DNA from: Mesostigma viride
Taxonomy: Eukaryota > Streptophyta > Mesostigmatophyceae > Mesostigmatales > Mesostigmataceae
Assembly: GCA_009746045.1 (NCBI GenBank)
Contig: RPFO01000667.1
Span: 5,922,254-5,986,253, forward strand
DNA: 64,000 nt
Direction: 5' to 3'
Position numbers and translations under genes: made by a program
In this document: positions 12,101-23,533 of the stretch, piece by piece
Position numbering within the stretch: the first letter of the stretch is position 1
How the letters are laid out: each line of letters starts with the position of its first letter
The notes under the pieces: generated by a model
The model's database searches: none
Told to the model about the DNA's origin: nothing
The model's input: only the letters and a program-made list of their open reading frames with translations

Positions 12101-14171
12101 ATGAATAAAGGCATACCGGCGCATCGTTTCGGGAATACGAACAGCATTTCTCTCCGCATTTGGCATCATGAACGAGGGCAAAAGGATTAAGAAAAACATT
12201 AACATTGGGTTGAGAAGAAAGGAGTGGGGGTGGGAGGAAGGGGAAGAGGGAGGGAGAGAGAGGCCATGCGCAAGCGGTCGAACACGCAGGCAGCAAAACA
12301 AGTTGTCCTGGCAGGAAAGGACGTCAACCAAGGCAACCAAGGGCAAGTCACTGCAGGCAGCAGCAGCACTCACGAGCACACCAACTCCAGAAACTGCTCC
12401 GTCACTCCCCCGGCAGCCTCCACGGCTTTCCCCTTGCTTCTGTTGCTGTTGCTTCTGCCGCCGCCCCGCGCACTGCTCCAGGTGCCGCCGCTTGCACTGC
12501 TGCCGCCATTGCGGCTGCTGCCACCTTCACTGCTGCTGCCACCTTCACTGCTGCTGCCACCTTCACTGCTGCTGCCACCTTCACTGGCGCTGCCACCTTC
12601 ACTGCTGCTGCTGCTGCTGCCGCCAGCATCGTGGCTGTGGCCCCAGCGGCCGGCAGCGGGTCGAGAGGCGCTGCCGGTGTGACTCGGTGACATTGGGTGT
12701 GGCGATGATGCCGCAGAAGAAGAGGAGGATGCAGAAGAAGAAGACATTCCAGAAGAAGGTGAGGAGGAAGGGAAGGCAGCGGGCGGCTGGTGACCGGATG
12801 CTGCTGCCGGTGCCGCCACCAAAGATGTTAATGCTGCTGCTGCTGCTAATGATGATGATACTGACGCCCCTCCATGTGCCGCCCCCTCTAATCCTGGGCC
12901 CCCCAATGCCACCCCTCTCAAGGCTGGACCCTCAGATGACCTCCCCGCCGATGACGATGATGCTGAACCCAACGATGGTGGTGATGATGAAGGAGGTGAC
13001 GACAATGATGTCGTCGTCGTCGTCGTCGTCGGCGGCGACATCAGCAGCGGTGTCGTCATGTGGCGCAGGCACACGCGCGCCCGCTGGTTCTTGACGGTGA
13101 GGCAGCGCGGCGCGCCCGGCTGCAGCATGAGGCGCAGCCATAAGGCTGGCGTCTCAGCGTAGCGGTGGAACCCGCGGGAGACGGCGCAGCAGTTTGCCAG
13201 GTCCCTGGGGCCCAGCAGGGAGAGGATGCGGAGGACGAGGTCCGGCGGGAGCGGGTGGAGCGGGTTGTGGGCGCCTGACAGGAAGCGGTCGGAGCCGCAT
13301 GCCTCGAGAACCTGGGTGACGGGGCCAAGGTTTATGGGGTGACAGGGAGCAGGTTTATTGGGCGATAGGAATGTGACAGACAGCAGGTTGATTTGAGCAA
13401 ATGGTAATGGCAGGCTTGGAACGGCAGGCCGCGAGAACCTGGGTGATGGGGCCAAGGTTTATCAATGCCTGGGTCAAGGATTGGGTGGCAGAAGGCAGGT
13501 TCATCGGGTGATGTGTACGTGAGAGACACCAGGGGAAGACTGTACGTGAGAGGGCTTCCACAACCTGTGTGACGGGAAAAAGAATTCCGACGGTCTCTTG
13601 GCAGAGGATTCTCTTGGGTGACGTGCGCATGACAGGGACCCAGCAACTTCTTGAATGACCAGGTTCATCCAAAGATAAGCATGCGACAAAGCCTTCACTA
13701 GGTGCGCTGAATTTCAGTGGTTTGAGGGCGATACGGTGATGTGTCAGAGGCCAGGTTCACGCATTGCCACGATCATTCTCTGATTCCATGGAAACAACCG
13801 TCCACCGATTGGCTTGGGTGGTAAGACCGGCGTGGTGAGCTGAGGTACGCGGCGCCTAGTGCTGTTTGGGGTACTGTGGGGGAGTCAACGAGCAGCAGGC
13901 TTGACAGGGGGTTTCTGACGCGTCTTTGGGATACTCCCAGAAACCCTGGTGCTGAAGAGTCTCCATCGTGATTGACAACATGGTGGTTGAGAACATGATT
14001 GACACGATAAGTGGAAGAACCGCACGGCGCGGATGTGCGGACGTAAGCTTGAGGTATGCACACATTTGCCACTGCCACGGAGAGGCCCATGGCGGAAATC
14101 ACTGGCATTCCGTCGTAGACGACACCAGGACGTAAACAAACTCCCAGAATGACGACGACGGCGACAACGAC

Positions 14172-14252
<81 letters not shown>

Positions 14253-15268
14253 AAACAACAGCAATAATAATGATAATAACCCCGTCCGGATTCTCCTGAT
14301 TTCTGGCCTGCGCTGGTTGTCTCCTTGATAACAGCAACGATCCCCACGTACAATAATAATGATAATAACAGTAATAATATTGATATGCAATAGTAGTGAT
14401 AATAACAGTAACCATCCCCACGTACCGCGAGGAACTCGGAGTAGCCGTCTGCCGGCGTGTCCCCCCCGTGCACCCCGCCCCCCCCTGGTTCTGTCGCACG
14501 TACGGCCTCGAGGGCCCCTGCGCCCCCCGCTGGCCCCGCGCCGCCCCCCCATCCACCCCCCCCGATGGAGGCAGACCTCGCTGTGCTGGGAGATCTCCTG
14601 GGGGAGGAGCCGCCACCTGGCTCATTCGCACCCCCCGATAGTTACTGGTGCTATTGTTATTGCCACCATTTCCCACGAGGTCTCCCGCTGGGCTTGGTGT
14701 GTATAGCCAGAGCGGCTTGGACTCTTGCCCTAGCAGCCGCCCCCTCTCGGTGAGCACGGCCTTCGCGGACCAGACCCCGTTGGCAAATGCCAGCTTCAGG
14801 CCCATGAGGTCGCAGAGGAGGCCTTGCCCTTGGGTGCCGCGCCCCGCCCCGGTCGTGGAGGTGGGGTTGTGGGTGGCTCGGGTGGCCGCGGGGCCACTGG
14901 CGTCGGTGGTGGAGGGGGAGTCGACCTCGGCGGAGCCTAGTATGCGGGGACGCCACTTGTGGCTGCGGGCGGGGGTCGGGGTGGGGGCGTGGGGATGGGA
15001 CAAAGGGAAGGTGAACAAGGCATATTACGAACATAAGGATTGGTTATTAGTATTTATGAAGAGCTGTTTAGATATGCAAACTACAGAGGATGCGGGGGCG
15101 CCCCTTGTGTGGGGTGAACCAGGAGGGGGGGGGGGGGGGACAAGGGGGGGGGGGGGGGTGTTATGAGATGCATGTTAAGAGAGGGATGTATCAAGAACAT
15201 GGATCTGTTTTGAAAAGAGCAACAATAATAGTGCAACCTCCTGATTTGAGTGACGCATGAATGAATGG

Positions 15269-15304
<36 letters not shown>

Positions 15305-16057
15305 ACGGACGGACGGACGGACGGACGGGCGGGCGGACGGACGGACGGACGGACGGACGGACGGACGGACGGACGGACGGACGGACGGACGGACGGACGG
15401 ACGGACGGACGGACGGACGGACGGACGGACGGACGGACGGACGGACGGACGGGCGGACGGACGGACGGACGGACGGATGGACGGACGGACGGACGGACGG
15501 ACGGACGGACGGACGGACGGACGGATGGATGGACTGATGGACGGGCGGGCGGGCGGGCGGCGGGCGGGCGGGCGGGCGGGCGGGCGGGCGGGCGGCGGGC
15601 GGGCGGGCGGGCGGGCGGGCGGGCAGGCGAGCGGGCGGGCGGGCTTGCGGGCGGGCAGGCGGGCGGGCGGGCAGGCGGGCGAACTGACGGACGGACGGAC
15701 GGACGGACAGACGGACGGACAGAAGGACGGACAGATGGATGGATGGATGAAAAAAATAGAGACATAAAAAAGGCGACAAGGACAGGGGACCTACCCGTGG
15801 GGCCCCGTCGGTACTCCGCCACCCGCGGGGAACGCCGACATGCCGCCAAGTGGCGGCCGCTCGCGCCTCCGCAGCAGCTTGCGCGCGCAGAAGCGGAGCA
15901 GGCGGCCACCCTGCCGCGCACCGGCCAGGCACACCTGCAGGGTGTTGCGCGCGGCCAGGTGGGACGCCAGCAGAATGGTCCACTTGTGGAGCATGCACTG
16001 GAGAACGGTCATGGACGCACGGCCAGGCGAGCTCGCGGGCTGGACCGTGGCGGACAG
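9192..16057 (-). CDS. F-box protein, seven exons
   Basis: Exons in transcript order: 16057-15795, 14962-14426, 13311-12374, 12052-11830, 11211-10965, 9961-9894 and 9383-9192 (TAG at 9192-9194). All introns are GT-AG and phases match, except a one-base frame discrepancy inside exon 2, within G-runs near 14,470-14,560 (assembly error or real frameshift). The product is about 820 residues. The F-box is in exon 3 (about 13,125-13,255): LPPDLVLRILSLLGPRDLAN, then CCAVSRGFHRYA. F-boxes bind SKP1 in SCF ubiquitin ligases, so the product is probably a substrate receptor. A Ser/Thr/Gly-rich linker follows, including an 18-bp coding repeat (GGSSSE) near 12,525-12,610. Exons 4-5 encode a helical region (RPTWRILVQLGSAAKDYILL; YVAFLLALLRVVDKTPEEGM) that I do not recognise. 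The first ATG in exon 1 is at 16012; an upstream exon cannot be excluded. Confidence 0.75.
10180..10350. repeat. short minisatellite in intron 5 of the F-box gene
   Basis: Three to four imperfect units of about 34 bp carrying TTAAGACCATAGGGTGAACT lie between exon 5 (10,965) and exon 6 (9,961). Confidence 0.7.
10835..10964. repeat. tandem copies of the intron start next to exon 5
   Basis: Units of about 44 bp (GACAGTAAGAACTA and GTAGAATAG motifs) begin at the exon 5 donor and decay outwards. They are the intron-side part of the exon-edge duplication pattern seen in this gene. Confidence 0.65.
11442..11580 (+). repeat. (GGGT)n array in intron 4 of the F-box gene
   Basis: About 34 tetranucleotide units with rare interruptions. 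In the sense strand of the gene it reads (CCCA)n. Long glycine/tryptophan/valine frames here are by-products. Confidence 0.95.
13312..13620 (-). repeat. decayed copies of the exon 3 acceptor region
   Basis: Just upstream of the real acceptor (CACCCAG, then GTTCTCGAGGCATGC at 13,311) the intron repeats the same junction at about 13,446 (CACCCAG, GTTCTCGCGGCCTGC) and about 13,570 (CACACAG, GTTGTGGAAGCC), with related intron sequence between the copies. Confidence 0.8.
14161..14252. repeat. (GGC)n and (GGCGAC)n repeats in intron 2
   Basis: A perfect GGC run (about 14,170-14,218) passes into GGCGAC hexamers. It is intronic in the F-box gene, followed by AATAATGAT-type repeats to about 14,410. 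Confidence 0.85.
14288..14329 (+). mobile_element. 3'-terminal module of repeat family D
   Basis: This 42-bp stretch ends in GGTTGTCTCCTTGAT. It matches the ends of the longer copies at 30,569-30,610 and 24,075-24,117 (minus) and a similar end at 36,031-36,071. The pattern of many 5'-truncated copies with one shared end suggests a non-LTR-type element. Confidence 0.65.
15258..15750 (+). repeat. tetranucleotide array GGAT/GGAC/GGGC in intron 1 of the F-box gene
   Basis: Blocks of GGAT, then GGAC, then GGGC (15,541-15,660), then GGAC and GGAT again. Neighbouring blocks differ by one base per unit. The sense strand of the gene is the C-rich one. Confidence 0.95.
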
Positions 16058-18145
16058 CTGGCACGCCGGGGGTCAGGCGGCAGTAGCATAGGGCAAGGGC
16101 AAACCAGAAGAAGGGGGGAGGAGAGGCGGGGATCGGAGGAGAGGAGGGGATGGGAGGAGAGGGGAGGGAGAGGAAGGGAGGGCCAGAGGCAAGCAGTGGT
16201 TGGAATAGAGAAACTGTCAGGTGCCAGAAAGAATTCAGAAGCGAAAACGCAACCGTATTGGAAACGTTTGCAGGCAGACACAACAAGAGTCGAACGGAGA
16301 TGAAATTCTCTCGACGCGAGAGCTGCGATCTGATTTCGACGACGATTTGACGATGGTAGTACCTGAAACACTGCCCGTACTTGTGAGGGATGAAAGATGT
16401 TGTGCAAAATTCCGTAATCAGGGCAATTTGATCACAATTGGTCTATCGTAAGAAAGCAATTGCAGGCTATCCTGGCCCAAGGTCCTTGATCTCATGTCAA
16501 TCTCATTCTTGCAACAGTCACAAAAAGATAAAACAATACGCGAATCCGCGGAATTCTCACCGATTTTCCCATCCATGGCCAGTTCCGAAGAAGGACAAGC
16601 GGGACCAGCGGATGGATAGCGAGCAAAATGCTTTTCTGGAAGCCACAGATTCGCAAGCTGGCGATAGAAAGCAGCACTTGCCCAGGACCAACACCACCTC
16701 CGCCATTCCTGGCCATTTTTTTATTGCACCGAAAAATTAGAAGAGAAAGCTTACATGTGTAACACCCTAGGCATCATGGGTTAACGTACTGTATATTTTT
16801 CCATAAACTTGTTAGGATCCCCGCATTTCACACGTATTCCATAATGTTAGTAGCTCGCTGCTAGTACGCAGACGTTCGCGCTTGATTCTGAGCGCGATTT
16901 CCACCTAAGCCTGGAACTATCTGCGCCACATAATCCGGCGAAGTTCTCCATAGAATATTGACGTAGCTATCCCCGGCGTGGTTTGCAGAAAAAACGTGCA
17001 TCTTCATCTATCTGTGTATGGAACACCCGTGCGCATCGATGTGGTCTCCCGAGCCCGCGTGGGTGTATCCCCGTCAGCAATGTTGGTCCTGTCATGAATG
17101 TCATTTGTATCTCCGTTGGGAAACACGTGGAGAGCCCGGGCGCCTCGTGGAGCCCGTGGTCTTTCCGAGTTCTTCATGCCTTGGCAACGTGCAAAAGATC
17201 TTACGTCAGTCTGGAGAGTTCTCAGCAGTCAGCGCCTAGTCAAAGACTCCACGTTCAAGGCGTGAACCCAACTCAAGGCGTGAATGAATCTACTAATTTC
17301 TACTAATTTAAACTAAAGATTCTAAAAAAAATATTCTGAACTACTTTGAAATCGGAATGCCGAAATCCTATTCGACCCAACTCAAGACGTGAACACAACT
17401 TAAGCCAACCCAACTTAAGGCGTGAATGACTGTACTATGTAGTTGTTTCTATAAGTTCTGAAGGGACTACTTTTTAGCAATATGATACCTGTTATTACAT
17501 ACAGGGATATACTGTATTTTCTCACTGTATTTACTCTATAGTGAGTACTGTACTGTACTGTACTGCACGCCTTGCGCGCGGAAACACTTCGATAGGCTTC
17601 GATGCTGTGAACTGTACACCCCCCCACACACGTTAAGAATCCCAGGTTTAAGATTATGAGACCCTGGATTTGACATCTACTAGAGTCATAGTTCTACAGT
17701 GTATTAGAATATAGTAGAATTCAGTAGAATCGAATCAAAGTAGTAAAATTATGTTTAGATCGTGAGCCCTGGATTGGTCGGACCCCAATCTAAACGTGTG
17801 GGGGGGGGGGGTAGAACTGTAGAGCTCGGTAGAGTGCTCGACTGCTCGTATACAGCAGTCTTCCGCCCGGTCGCGCGTTGACGTGCTCTCTTTTATGCAA
17901 GCCTTGACGCCTGGTGTCGAGACAAAGCGACAGTGTTGTGCCCGAGAGCTTGACATTGACGGGTAGACAAGCTGCATCACGGGGATTAAGTCAAAACTTG
18001 GATTGTCGTGGCTAAACTTTTGTCCGGACTTACCGCTTTTCTTCTGCCGTAGGCTATAGCATGGGTGTTGTCCGGCAGTAAAGAAAGAGATTTCGAGTGG
18101 CGGTGTCTTTTTAACCTGCTGACGGTTGAATAATTGAGCGGTACG
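16058..18145. other. intergenic, no gene recognised
   Basis: This gap separates the divergent F-box and RPT5 genes and should hold both promoters. I see no clear TATA or initiator. Near 17,240-17,420 the motif CAACTCAAGGCGTGAA recurs about five times. A 14-base G run sits near 17,800. Confidence 0.5.
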
Positions 18146-20678
18146 ATGGCGGCAGCTTTCGACGATAAGGGAATTTTCGATGAAGTCGACGGTGCCGACG
18201 CTCTGGGAGAGGAAATCGCTCGCATGTCCGCGGATGACATCTTTCGAAGGGCCAAGCTGTTGGACAACGAGATCCGGGTGCTCAAGGACGAATCACAGCG
18301 TCTCACCTTGGAATTGGGCTCCACCAAAGACAAAATAAAAGAGAACCAAGACAAAATCAAGCTTAACAAGCAGCTACCCTACATGGTTGGCAACGTGGTA
18401 GAAATTCTAGATATAAGCCCTGAAGACGAGGAGGAAGAGGACGGCAGCAACGTCGACCTCGACTCCCAAAGGAAGGGCAAGTGCGTCGTCCTGAAAACCT
18501 CCACGCGCCAGACCATCTTCTTGCCCGTCGTCGGCCTCGTCGATCCCAAGGATTTGAAGCCGGGCGACCTTATCGGCGTCAACAAGGACAGCTACCTGAT
18601 CCTCGACACGCTCCCGGCCGAGTACGACTCGCGCGTCAAGGCCATGGAGGTTGATGAGAAGCCGACGGAGGACTACTCCGACATTGGCGGCCTCGACAAA
18701 CAAATCCAGGAGCTCGTGGAGGCCATCGTGCTCCCCATGACGCACAAAGAGCGCTTCCAGGCGCTCGGCATCCGCCCTCCCAAGGGCATCCTCCTCTACG
18801 GCCCACCCGGCACGGGCAAGACCCTTCTCGCCCGCTCGTGCGCCGCCCAGACCAACGCCACGTTCCTCAAGCTGGCAGGGCCCCAGCTGGTCCAGATGTT
18901 CATCGGTGACGGTGCCAAGCTCGTCCGCGACGCGTTCACGCTCGCGAAAGAGAAAGCGCCGTGTATCATTTTCATCGACGAGCTGGACGCGATCGGGACC
19001 AAGCGGTTTGACAGCGAGCTGTCGGGCGACCGCGAGGTGCAGCGCACTATGCTCGAGTTGCTGAATCAGCTGGACGGTTTCTCCTCGGATGATCGCATCA
19101 AGGTGATCGCAGCCACGAATCGTGCGGATATCTTGGACCCTGCGCTCATGCGGTCTGGCCGCTTGGACCGCAAGATCGAGCTACCGCATCCGACTGAGGA
19201 GGCGCGCGCGCGCATCCTGCAGGTAGGCGGTGTGGTCGGAACCTTGTTCTTCTCCCCCCTGGGCATCCCCATCACGTTCCCAACAACTATCATTTTATTT
19301 TCTTTGTTGCTCCCCTGGTTCAGCCCCAAGGTCGGTACGGTGCAAACTGGGTACGCACGAAAGTTACGAAGATCTGCGATGAATGGAGGTTTTATGTCAA
19401 GCTCATATATATATATGTATGGTTTGTGCATTCATTAATTAATTAATATGCACGTGACTGCGTCACGTGGGTGCCAATACAGAGTAAAGGAACCTTCAAC
19501 CCTGTGTATACACAACGAGAAGGAGGGAGGGTGCCCTAGCTTCTCTCACTGCCGCAAGTGGGCAGGCCACAGAGCGCTCTCTCCGCAGCATGGTGCCGGG
19601 GCGCAACACTGTGGGTGCAATACAACCAGTGCAATACCATAGGTAGGCTGACGCATAGCTTATGCTACAAATGTGAGGTGGGCTCAAGATGGTTTGGGCA
19701 TAGCAACCCCTATCAAGTTGAAAATATGTTGGTCGTACGTAATTTTATTTCTTTTTAGATCCTTTGTGTGGACACCCACGCCACTGGTTAGGCGTGGTCC
19801 TTGCTCCTGCCGGAACTGTTTTGCGTGTCTGGTACATGGGTTCTATCAACTGGTTGAACTCGTTCTATCAACTGGGTGGTACCTTGTTTGATGATAGGCC
19901 GTAAGGTAACCCCCTGGCTAGTAGCCCATGGCTAATAAACGGTTTTATTCACTTAGCCTACCTTTTGGCGCTGCAGCACAGTCACTCCACATGCCTTCAT
20001 CTCTGCCCCCTCCGCAGGCCACCACACCCACCTCCGCTGCCCTTGCACCGAGGACACACCCGCACTCAGGGTAAAAATGTTCACCCTTATCAATTGTGAG
20101 ACAGCAATATAGCGAGATGGCATGAAGTGCATGCAGTATGGTGCAGTCCTGTATCCCTTTTGCACTTATTTTCTTGCATTTAAACGTTCTCCTTTGCAAT
20201 ACCCAATCAGTTCCTCCTAGTTGTTCCCAGAGTGAAGGAATAGAAGTGTTATTAAAGAAGTATATATATATCACTAGTCTCACTTAATATCATATTTATG
20301 TTCATTGGCATCTTATTGATGTTTTCATCTTTATCTGTGATGTCTGCGCATCCCGTCGACCTTCTATCCATATCCTCTCATAGTTGTCTCGTGGATATCC
20401 TCTTGACATCCTCTTGACGTCCTTAATTGTATTCTATTTATATCCTAATTGTTCGCCAGATCCACTCGCGCAAGATGACGGTCAATCCGGACGTCAACTT
20501 TGAGGAGCTCGCGCGCTCCACCGACGACTTCAACGGAGCGCAGCTCAAGGCGGTGTGCGTGGAGGCGGGCATGCTGGCGCTGCGGCGCGACGCGACCGAG
20601 GTGACGCACGAGGACTTCAACGAGGGGATCATCCAGGTGCAGGCCAAGAAGAAGGCGAGCCTCAACTACTATGCTTGA
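18146..20678 (+). CDS. RPT5: 26S proteasome regulatory ATPase RPT5
   Basis: One of six AAA ATPases of the 19S base, which unfolds ubiquitinated proteins and feeds them into the 20S core (cytosol and nucleus). Exons 18146-19222 and 20460-20678 are joined by a phase-0 GT-AG intron, giving 431 residues, close to the usual size for the family. The order is: N-terminal helix/coiled coil (about 25-80), OB fold (about 80-150), then the AAA module with Walker A GPPGTGKT (18,801-18,824), Walker [12 protein letters not shown], and the second region of homology with [20 protein letters not shown]. The C-terminus [10 protein letters not shown] carries the HbYX motif (YYA), which docks in the 20S ring, and matches the plant form. 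The ATG at 18146 is preceded by an in-frame stop. The intron holds a LINE 3' end. Degenerate copies of the terminal exon follow the stop codon. Confidence 0.95.
19433..19690 (-). mobile_element. LINE family B 3' end inside the RPT5 intron
   Basis: On the minus strand the sequence runs to a perfect hairpin, CACGTGAC-GCA-GTCACGTG (19,451-19,469), and then a TTAA tail at about 19,433-19,447. It matches 24,834-25,080 over about 240 bp. No ORF remains, so this is a 5'-truncated insertion. Confidence 0.85.
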
Positions 20679-21050
20679 GCAGGCCGACCCGGGGCCCGCA
20701 AGGGAAAAGCCAGCTTTTTGTGTACTTGCTTTTCAGAGGCGGTCAGGCCAAGAAGAAGGCCAGCCTCAACTACGCGTAGAAATAAGGGGAGGTCAGCAGT
20801 GAACAGGCCAGCCTTAGTACTCCGCATGGAGAGGGGGACAGGCTGAGGAGAAGGCTAGCTTCAATTACTACGCTTACAAACGGATCAGGCCAGTAAGGAA
20901 CAGGCGGTTGTGAACGACAGAGATGATTAAGGCCAGCCTGAATCCCTACACGTGAAGGGAGGGGCATGGCGACCTTGACCAACTGTGCATAGTGAAATGC
21001 AGGCCTAAATAAAGGCCAGCCTCATCGCAACGCATAGGACCGCGCATTCG
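20679..21050 (+). repeat. decaying copies of the RPT5 terminal exon end
   Basis: Downstream of the TGA, the block encoding the last residues plus stop recurs at about 20,745 (AAGAAGGCCAGCCTCAACTA, then CGCGTAG), about 20,849, about 20,930 and about 21,009. Each copy is more diverged than the last. They share a GGCCAGCCT core. Confidence 0.85.
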
Positions 21051-21529
21051 AACCTTGGTAAAGTGGTAAGAGAGATGCAGATCAGGGAGGGCAGAACTTG
21101 AGTAGTACACACACCACGTCCGGTGGTTCTCTCAATTGGTAGATCTCAGCCTTCGAGGTGGAGGCCTGGCAGGCTGAGGTATTCAGTGGAGCAGCTAAGT
21201 CTTGTGCATAAGGGAGGCGTCTGCCAATGACTTGCTCTGCCGTGTGTGACAACGACTTGCGTGGCACAAGCTCTATCCTCCGGCAACATGGGTTGTCCAT
21301 GGGCCTGCGTCATCACCACCACGATTGCCTGAGGCAGCGGTAACTACCCCTCTTGTGCTGGTTGGTAATTTCGGGTGCCGAGGCCCTTCCTTTAATTCAA
21401 GTAGGAAAGTACTTGCTTGTCATGTGCATGGGCATGCCACAGAGTACTATGCTAATCTCATTAGAAAATAATTACACGAAAGTTACAAATATTGTCTGCA
21501 TCATGCCCCAACCATACATCACGGTACCA
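21051..21529. other. no gene recognised
   Basis: Unique-looking sequence between the RPT5 3' repeats and the nested LINE block. The largest frames are about 70 codons and have no motif. Confidence 0.5.
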
Positions 21530-21542
21530 GTAGTGTAGATTA
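21530..21542. repeat. 13-bp target site duplication, left copy
   Basis: GTAGTGTAGATTA occurs here and at 23,534-23,546, exactly bracketing the minus-strand LINE 21,543-23,533. In an undisturbed family A copy this sequence lies at the start of the 3' region, so the host of the insertion is another, plus-strand family A copy. Confidence 0.85.
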
Positions 21543-23533
21543 ATGAATTAATTAATTAAAATCATAGCTCCGTTGGGAGCATATGTAACACATAGCCCTG
21601 AGAAAGGGGCATCTATGGGTTTGTAATACAATCAGGGCTACAACCTGCAGGTGGAGGATGTACAACTATCACCTGCTCTGGGTGCACAAGGTGCACCTGC
21701 ACCGCCATGATGGTTCATGCCTCCTTATCAAGCACAGGCACCCAGGGGGGGCTTGAGGAGAGGGCCTAGAAGGCCTGCATGACATATGGAAGGTATATGT
21801 GGCTAGGCTATAGCTGGTGTACACATGGCATCTCAGCAGAGAGTAACTCCCTGCATAGGCATGGCGTGGCTAAATTCTTAATGCATCATCCATGGGAGGT
21901 CCCGTTGTAGGCTGGGCGCGGCTAAATAGTGAAAGCATCATCCATGGGGGCCATTATGGGCGCACATGCGCGTGGGCCACATGCTAGGCTAGGCCTGACT
22001 AATCTACACTACTGGTATAGGTTCCCTAGTCTGGGGTGGCAGGGGGGGCCTGCCATGGCTTGTGGTCAACGTGGATGACCGCCCCCCTCCAGAACACCGG
22101 CTTCCCCCCTGCGCGCTGCCGGAGCTGAAGGTAGGTCGGCCATAGCTCGCGTCGCCGCTGTTGCTGGGCCAGGGTCAAGTCGTCGTCCAGCGTGAAGCGA
22201 GTCTCCGAGAGCTTCTTGCGGCATTTAAGGAACGCCAGCTTGTCCCCCATGGACTTAAAGGTGAGAAGCACGGGTGCCGGGCCAGCCTTACCCCGCGCGC
22301 GGGGGAGGCGGACAGCCGACATGTCCGGCAGCTCACCAGTGAGTTGCATGGGGGCAAGAATGTCGCGCTTAAGTGCCGTGAGAAGGCTCGTCGGGGTCTC
22401 ACCTGCCGGCTGGTCGAGGTGCTTGACGATGACGTTGTGGCTGCGCTTGTCGATCTCGGCCGCCTCGCGAAGGTCGAGGGCTTGTTGCTTGAGTTGTGCC
22501 GCGATGGTGGAGGTGGTGGAGGTGGTATGATGCTTAAGCAAGTCCGCCCAGGTGGAGGGAACATCACTGGCCGGGCCAGCAGGTGCCGGCTGGGCAGCGA
22601 TTTCCTGCACCGCTTGGGCGGTGAGGCCGGCGGTGTCATGGCAAGCTCTCAAGGGCGGTGGCGGTGGCTTGAAGGCGTTGGTCGAGGTCGAGGAGCTGGG
22701 CTTTGATGTCGGCAGTGAAGGCGGAAACGGCGGTGGAAGTGGAGGCGGCGGCGGTGGAAATGTGAGGAAGTTCAGCAGTCAGCGTGCCGCCGATTGCTGA
22801 AATGTCGGCAGCAAGGGGGGTCACGTGCTGCTGGAAGGCTTCCGTCAGGATGGAACGGAGTGTGGGGGCGGAGATGGATGGAGCCCAGATCTCGCCATCG
22901 GAGCGCTTGAGGAGGGAATTGAGAAGGGTATGCTGGAGTTGGGGGCGGGTGGTCCCGAAAAGCAGGTGGATGTTAACCCAGCGAATGCCGTTCGGGGTGA
23001 GGAGGCGATCGGTGTCGTGGAGATGGAGGCACAGGTCGTAAAGTGAAGCGTAGTCCCCGTAGAAGATGCATGTCATAGCATCGGACGGAGGCATGTTGTC
23101 CCAGTCGTAATCATCGACCTGGAAAGGCCGGGGCCGAAAGCGCGGTTCTGAGGGGCGTGAGGACCCTCCTGTTTGTCGGGCGCGTTTAGGGTCGGGCGAG
23201 GCTGAGGGCGAGGCGTTGAGCCCGGGAGGTTGCTGGGCGGCCACCAGTGCACCACTAGTGTCACTGCTGCCTGCCGGACCTGGCGAAGCTGCAGCCTGAG
23301 CTGCAGACGGATTTTCATGGCCGAGCGCATCCGCCAAACTGCGTTGCGTCGGGGGCGTTTGCTCGTCATATATTGCGTTTTAGATTCGGAAAATTATATC
23401 AGCATGTGCGTCTTAGAAAGACGAAGCGATAGTGATATTCACAGCTGAATTCGGGGCTCAAACGTGAAAGTTATGAGCTCCGCCGTCAGCCATGGCTACC
23501 TCGTGGCTCGTGACCCCGGTAACTACCCCCCCG
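21543..23533 (-). mobile_element. complete-looking ORF1-only LINE (family A)
   Basis: Minus strand, 1,991 bp between 13-bp target duplications. It starts with a G run, has about 165 bp of 5' sequence, one ORF1-like gene (23,369 to 22,026), about 440 bp of 3' region, the hairpin GCTCC-CAAC-GGAGC (21,567-21,580) and a (TTAA)n tail. No reverse transcriptase is present, although both ends appear intact, so it resembles mammalian half-L1 (HAL1) elements in plan. It probably moves with enzymes made elsewhere. Confidence 0.8.
22026..23369 (-). pseudogene. LINE ORF1-like protein with frameshifts
   Basis: From ATG 23369 the frame shifts once near 23,337 and again near 22,640-22,652, ending at a stop at 22,026; about 445 residues if read through. 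The N-terminal part is Ala/Pro/Ser-rich, followed by FRPRPFQVDDYDWDNMPPSD, then helical heptad-like stretches (about residues 150-300). The C-terminal part has VLLTFKSMGDKLAFLKCRKK, TLDDDLTLAQQQRRRELWP and GGKPVFWRGAVIHV. That order (a strand ending in F, R/K-rich helix, LT..QQ.RR..W, then a basic strand) resembles the RRM plus C-terminal domain of L1 ORF1 RNA-binding proteins. Two other copies in the window (25,209-25,670 and 28,768-29,787) keep the same C-terminal motifs. Confidence 0.75.

Noticed and set aside
12370-13094. Leu/Pro-rich plus-strand frames
   Set aside because: Shadows of the minus-strand F-box exon 3 with its Ser/Gly repeats.
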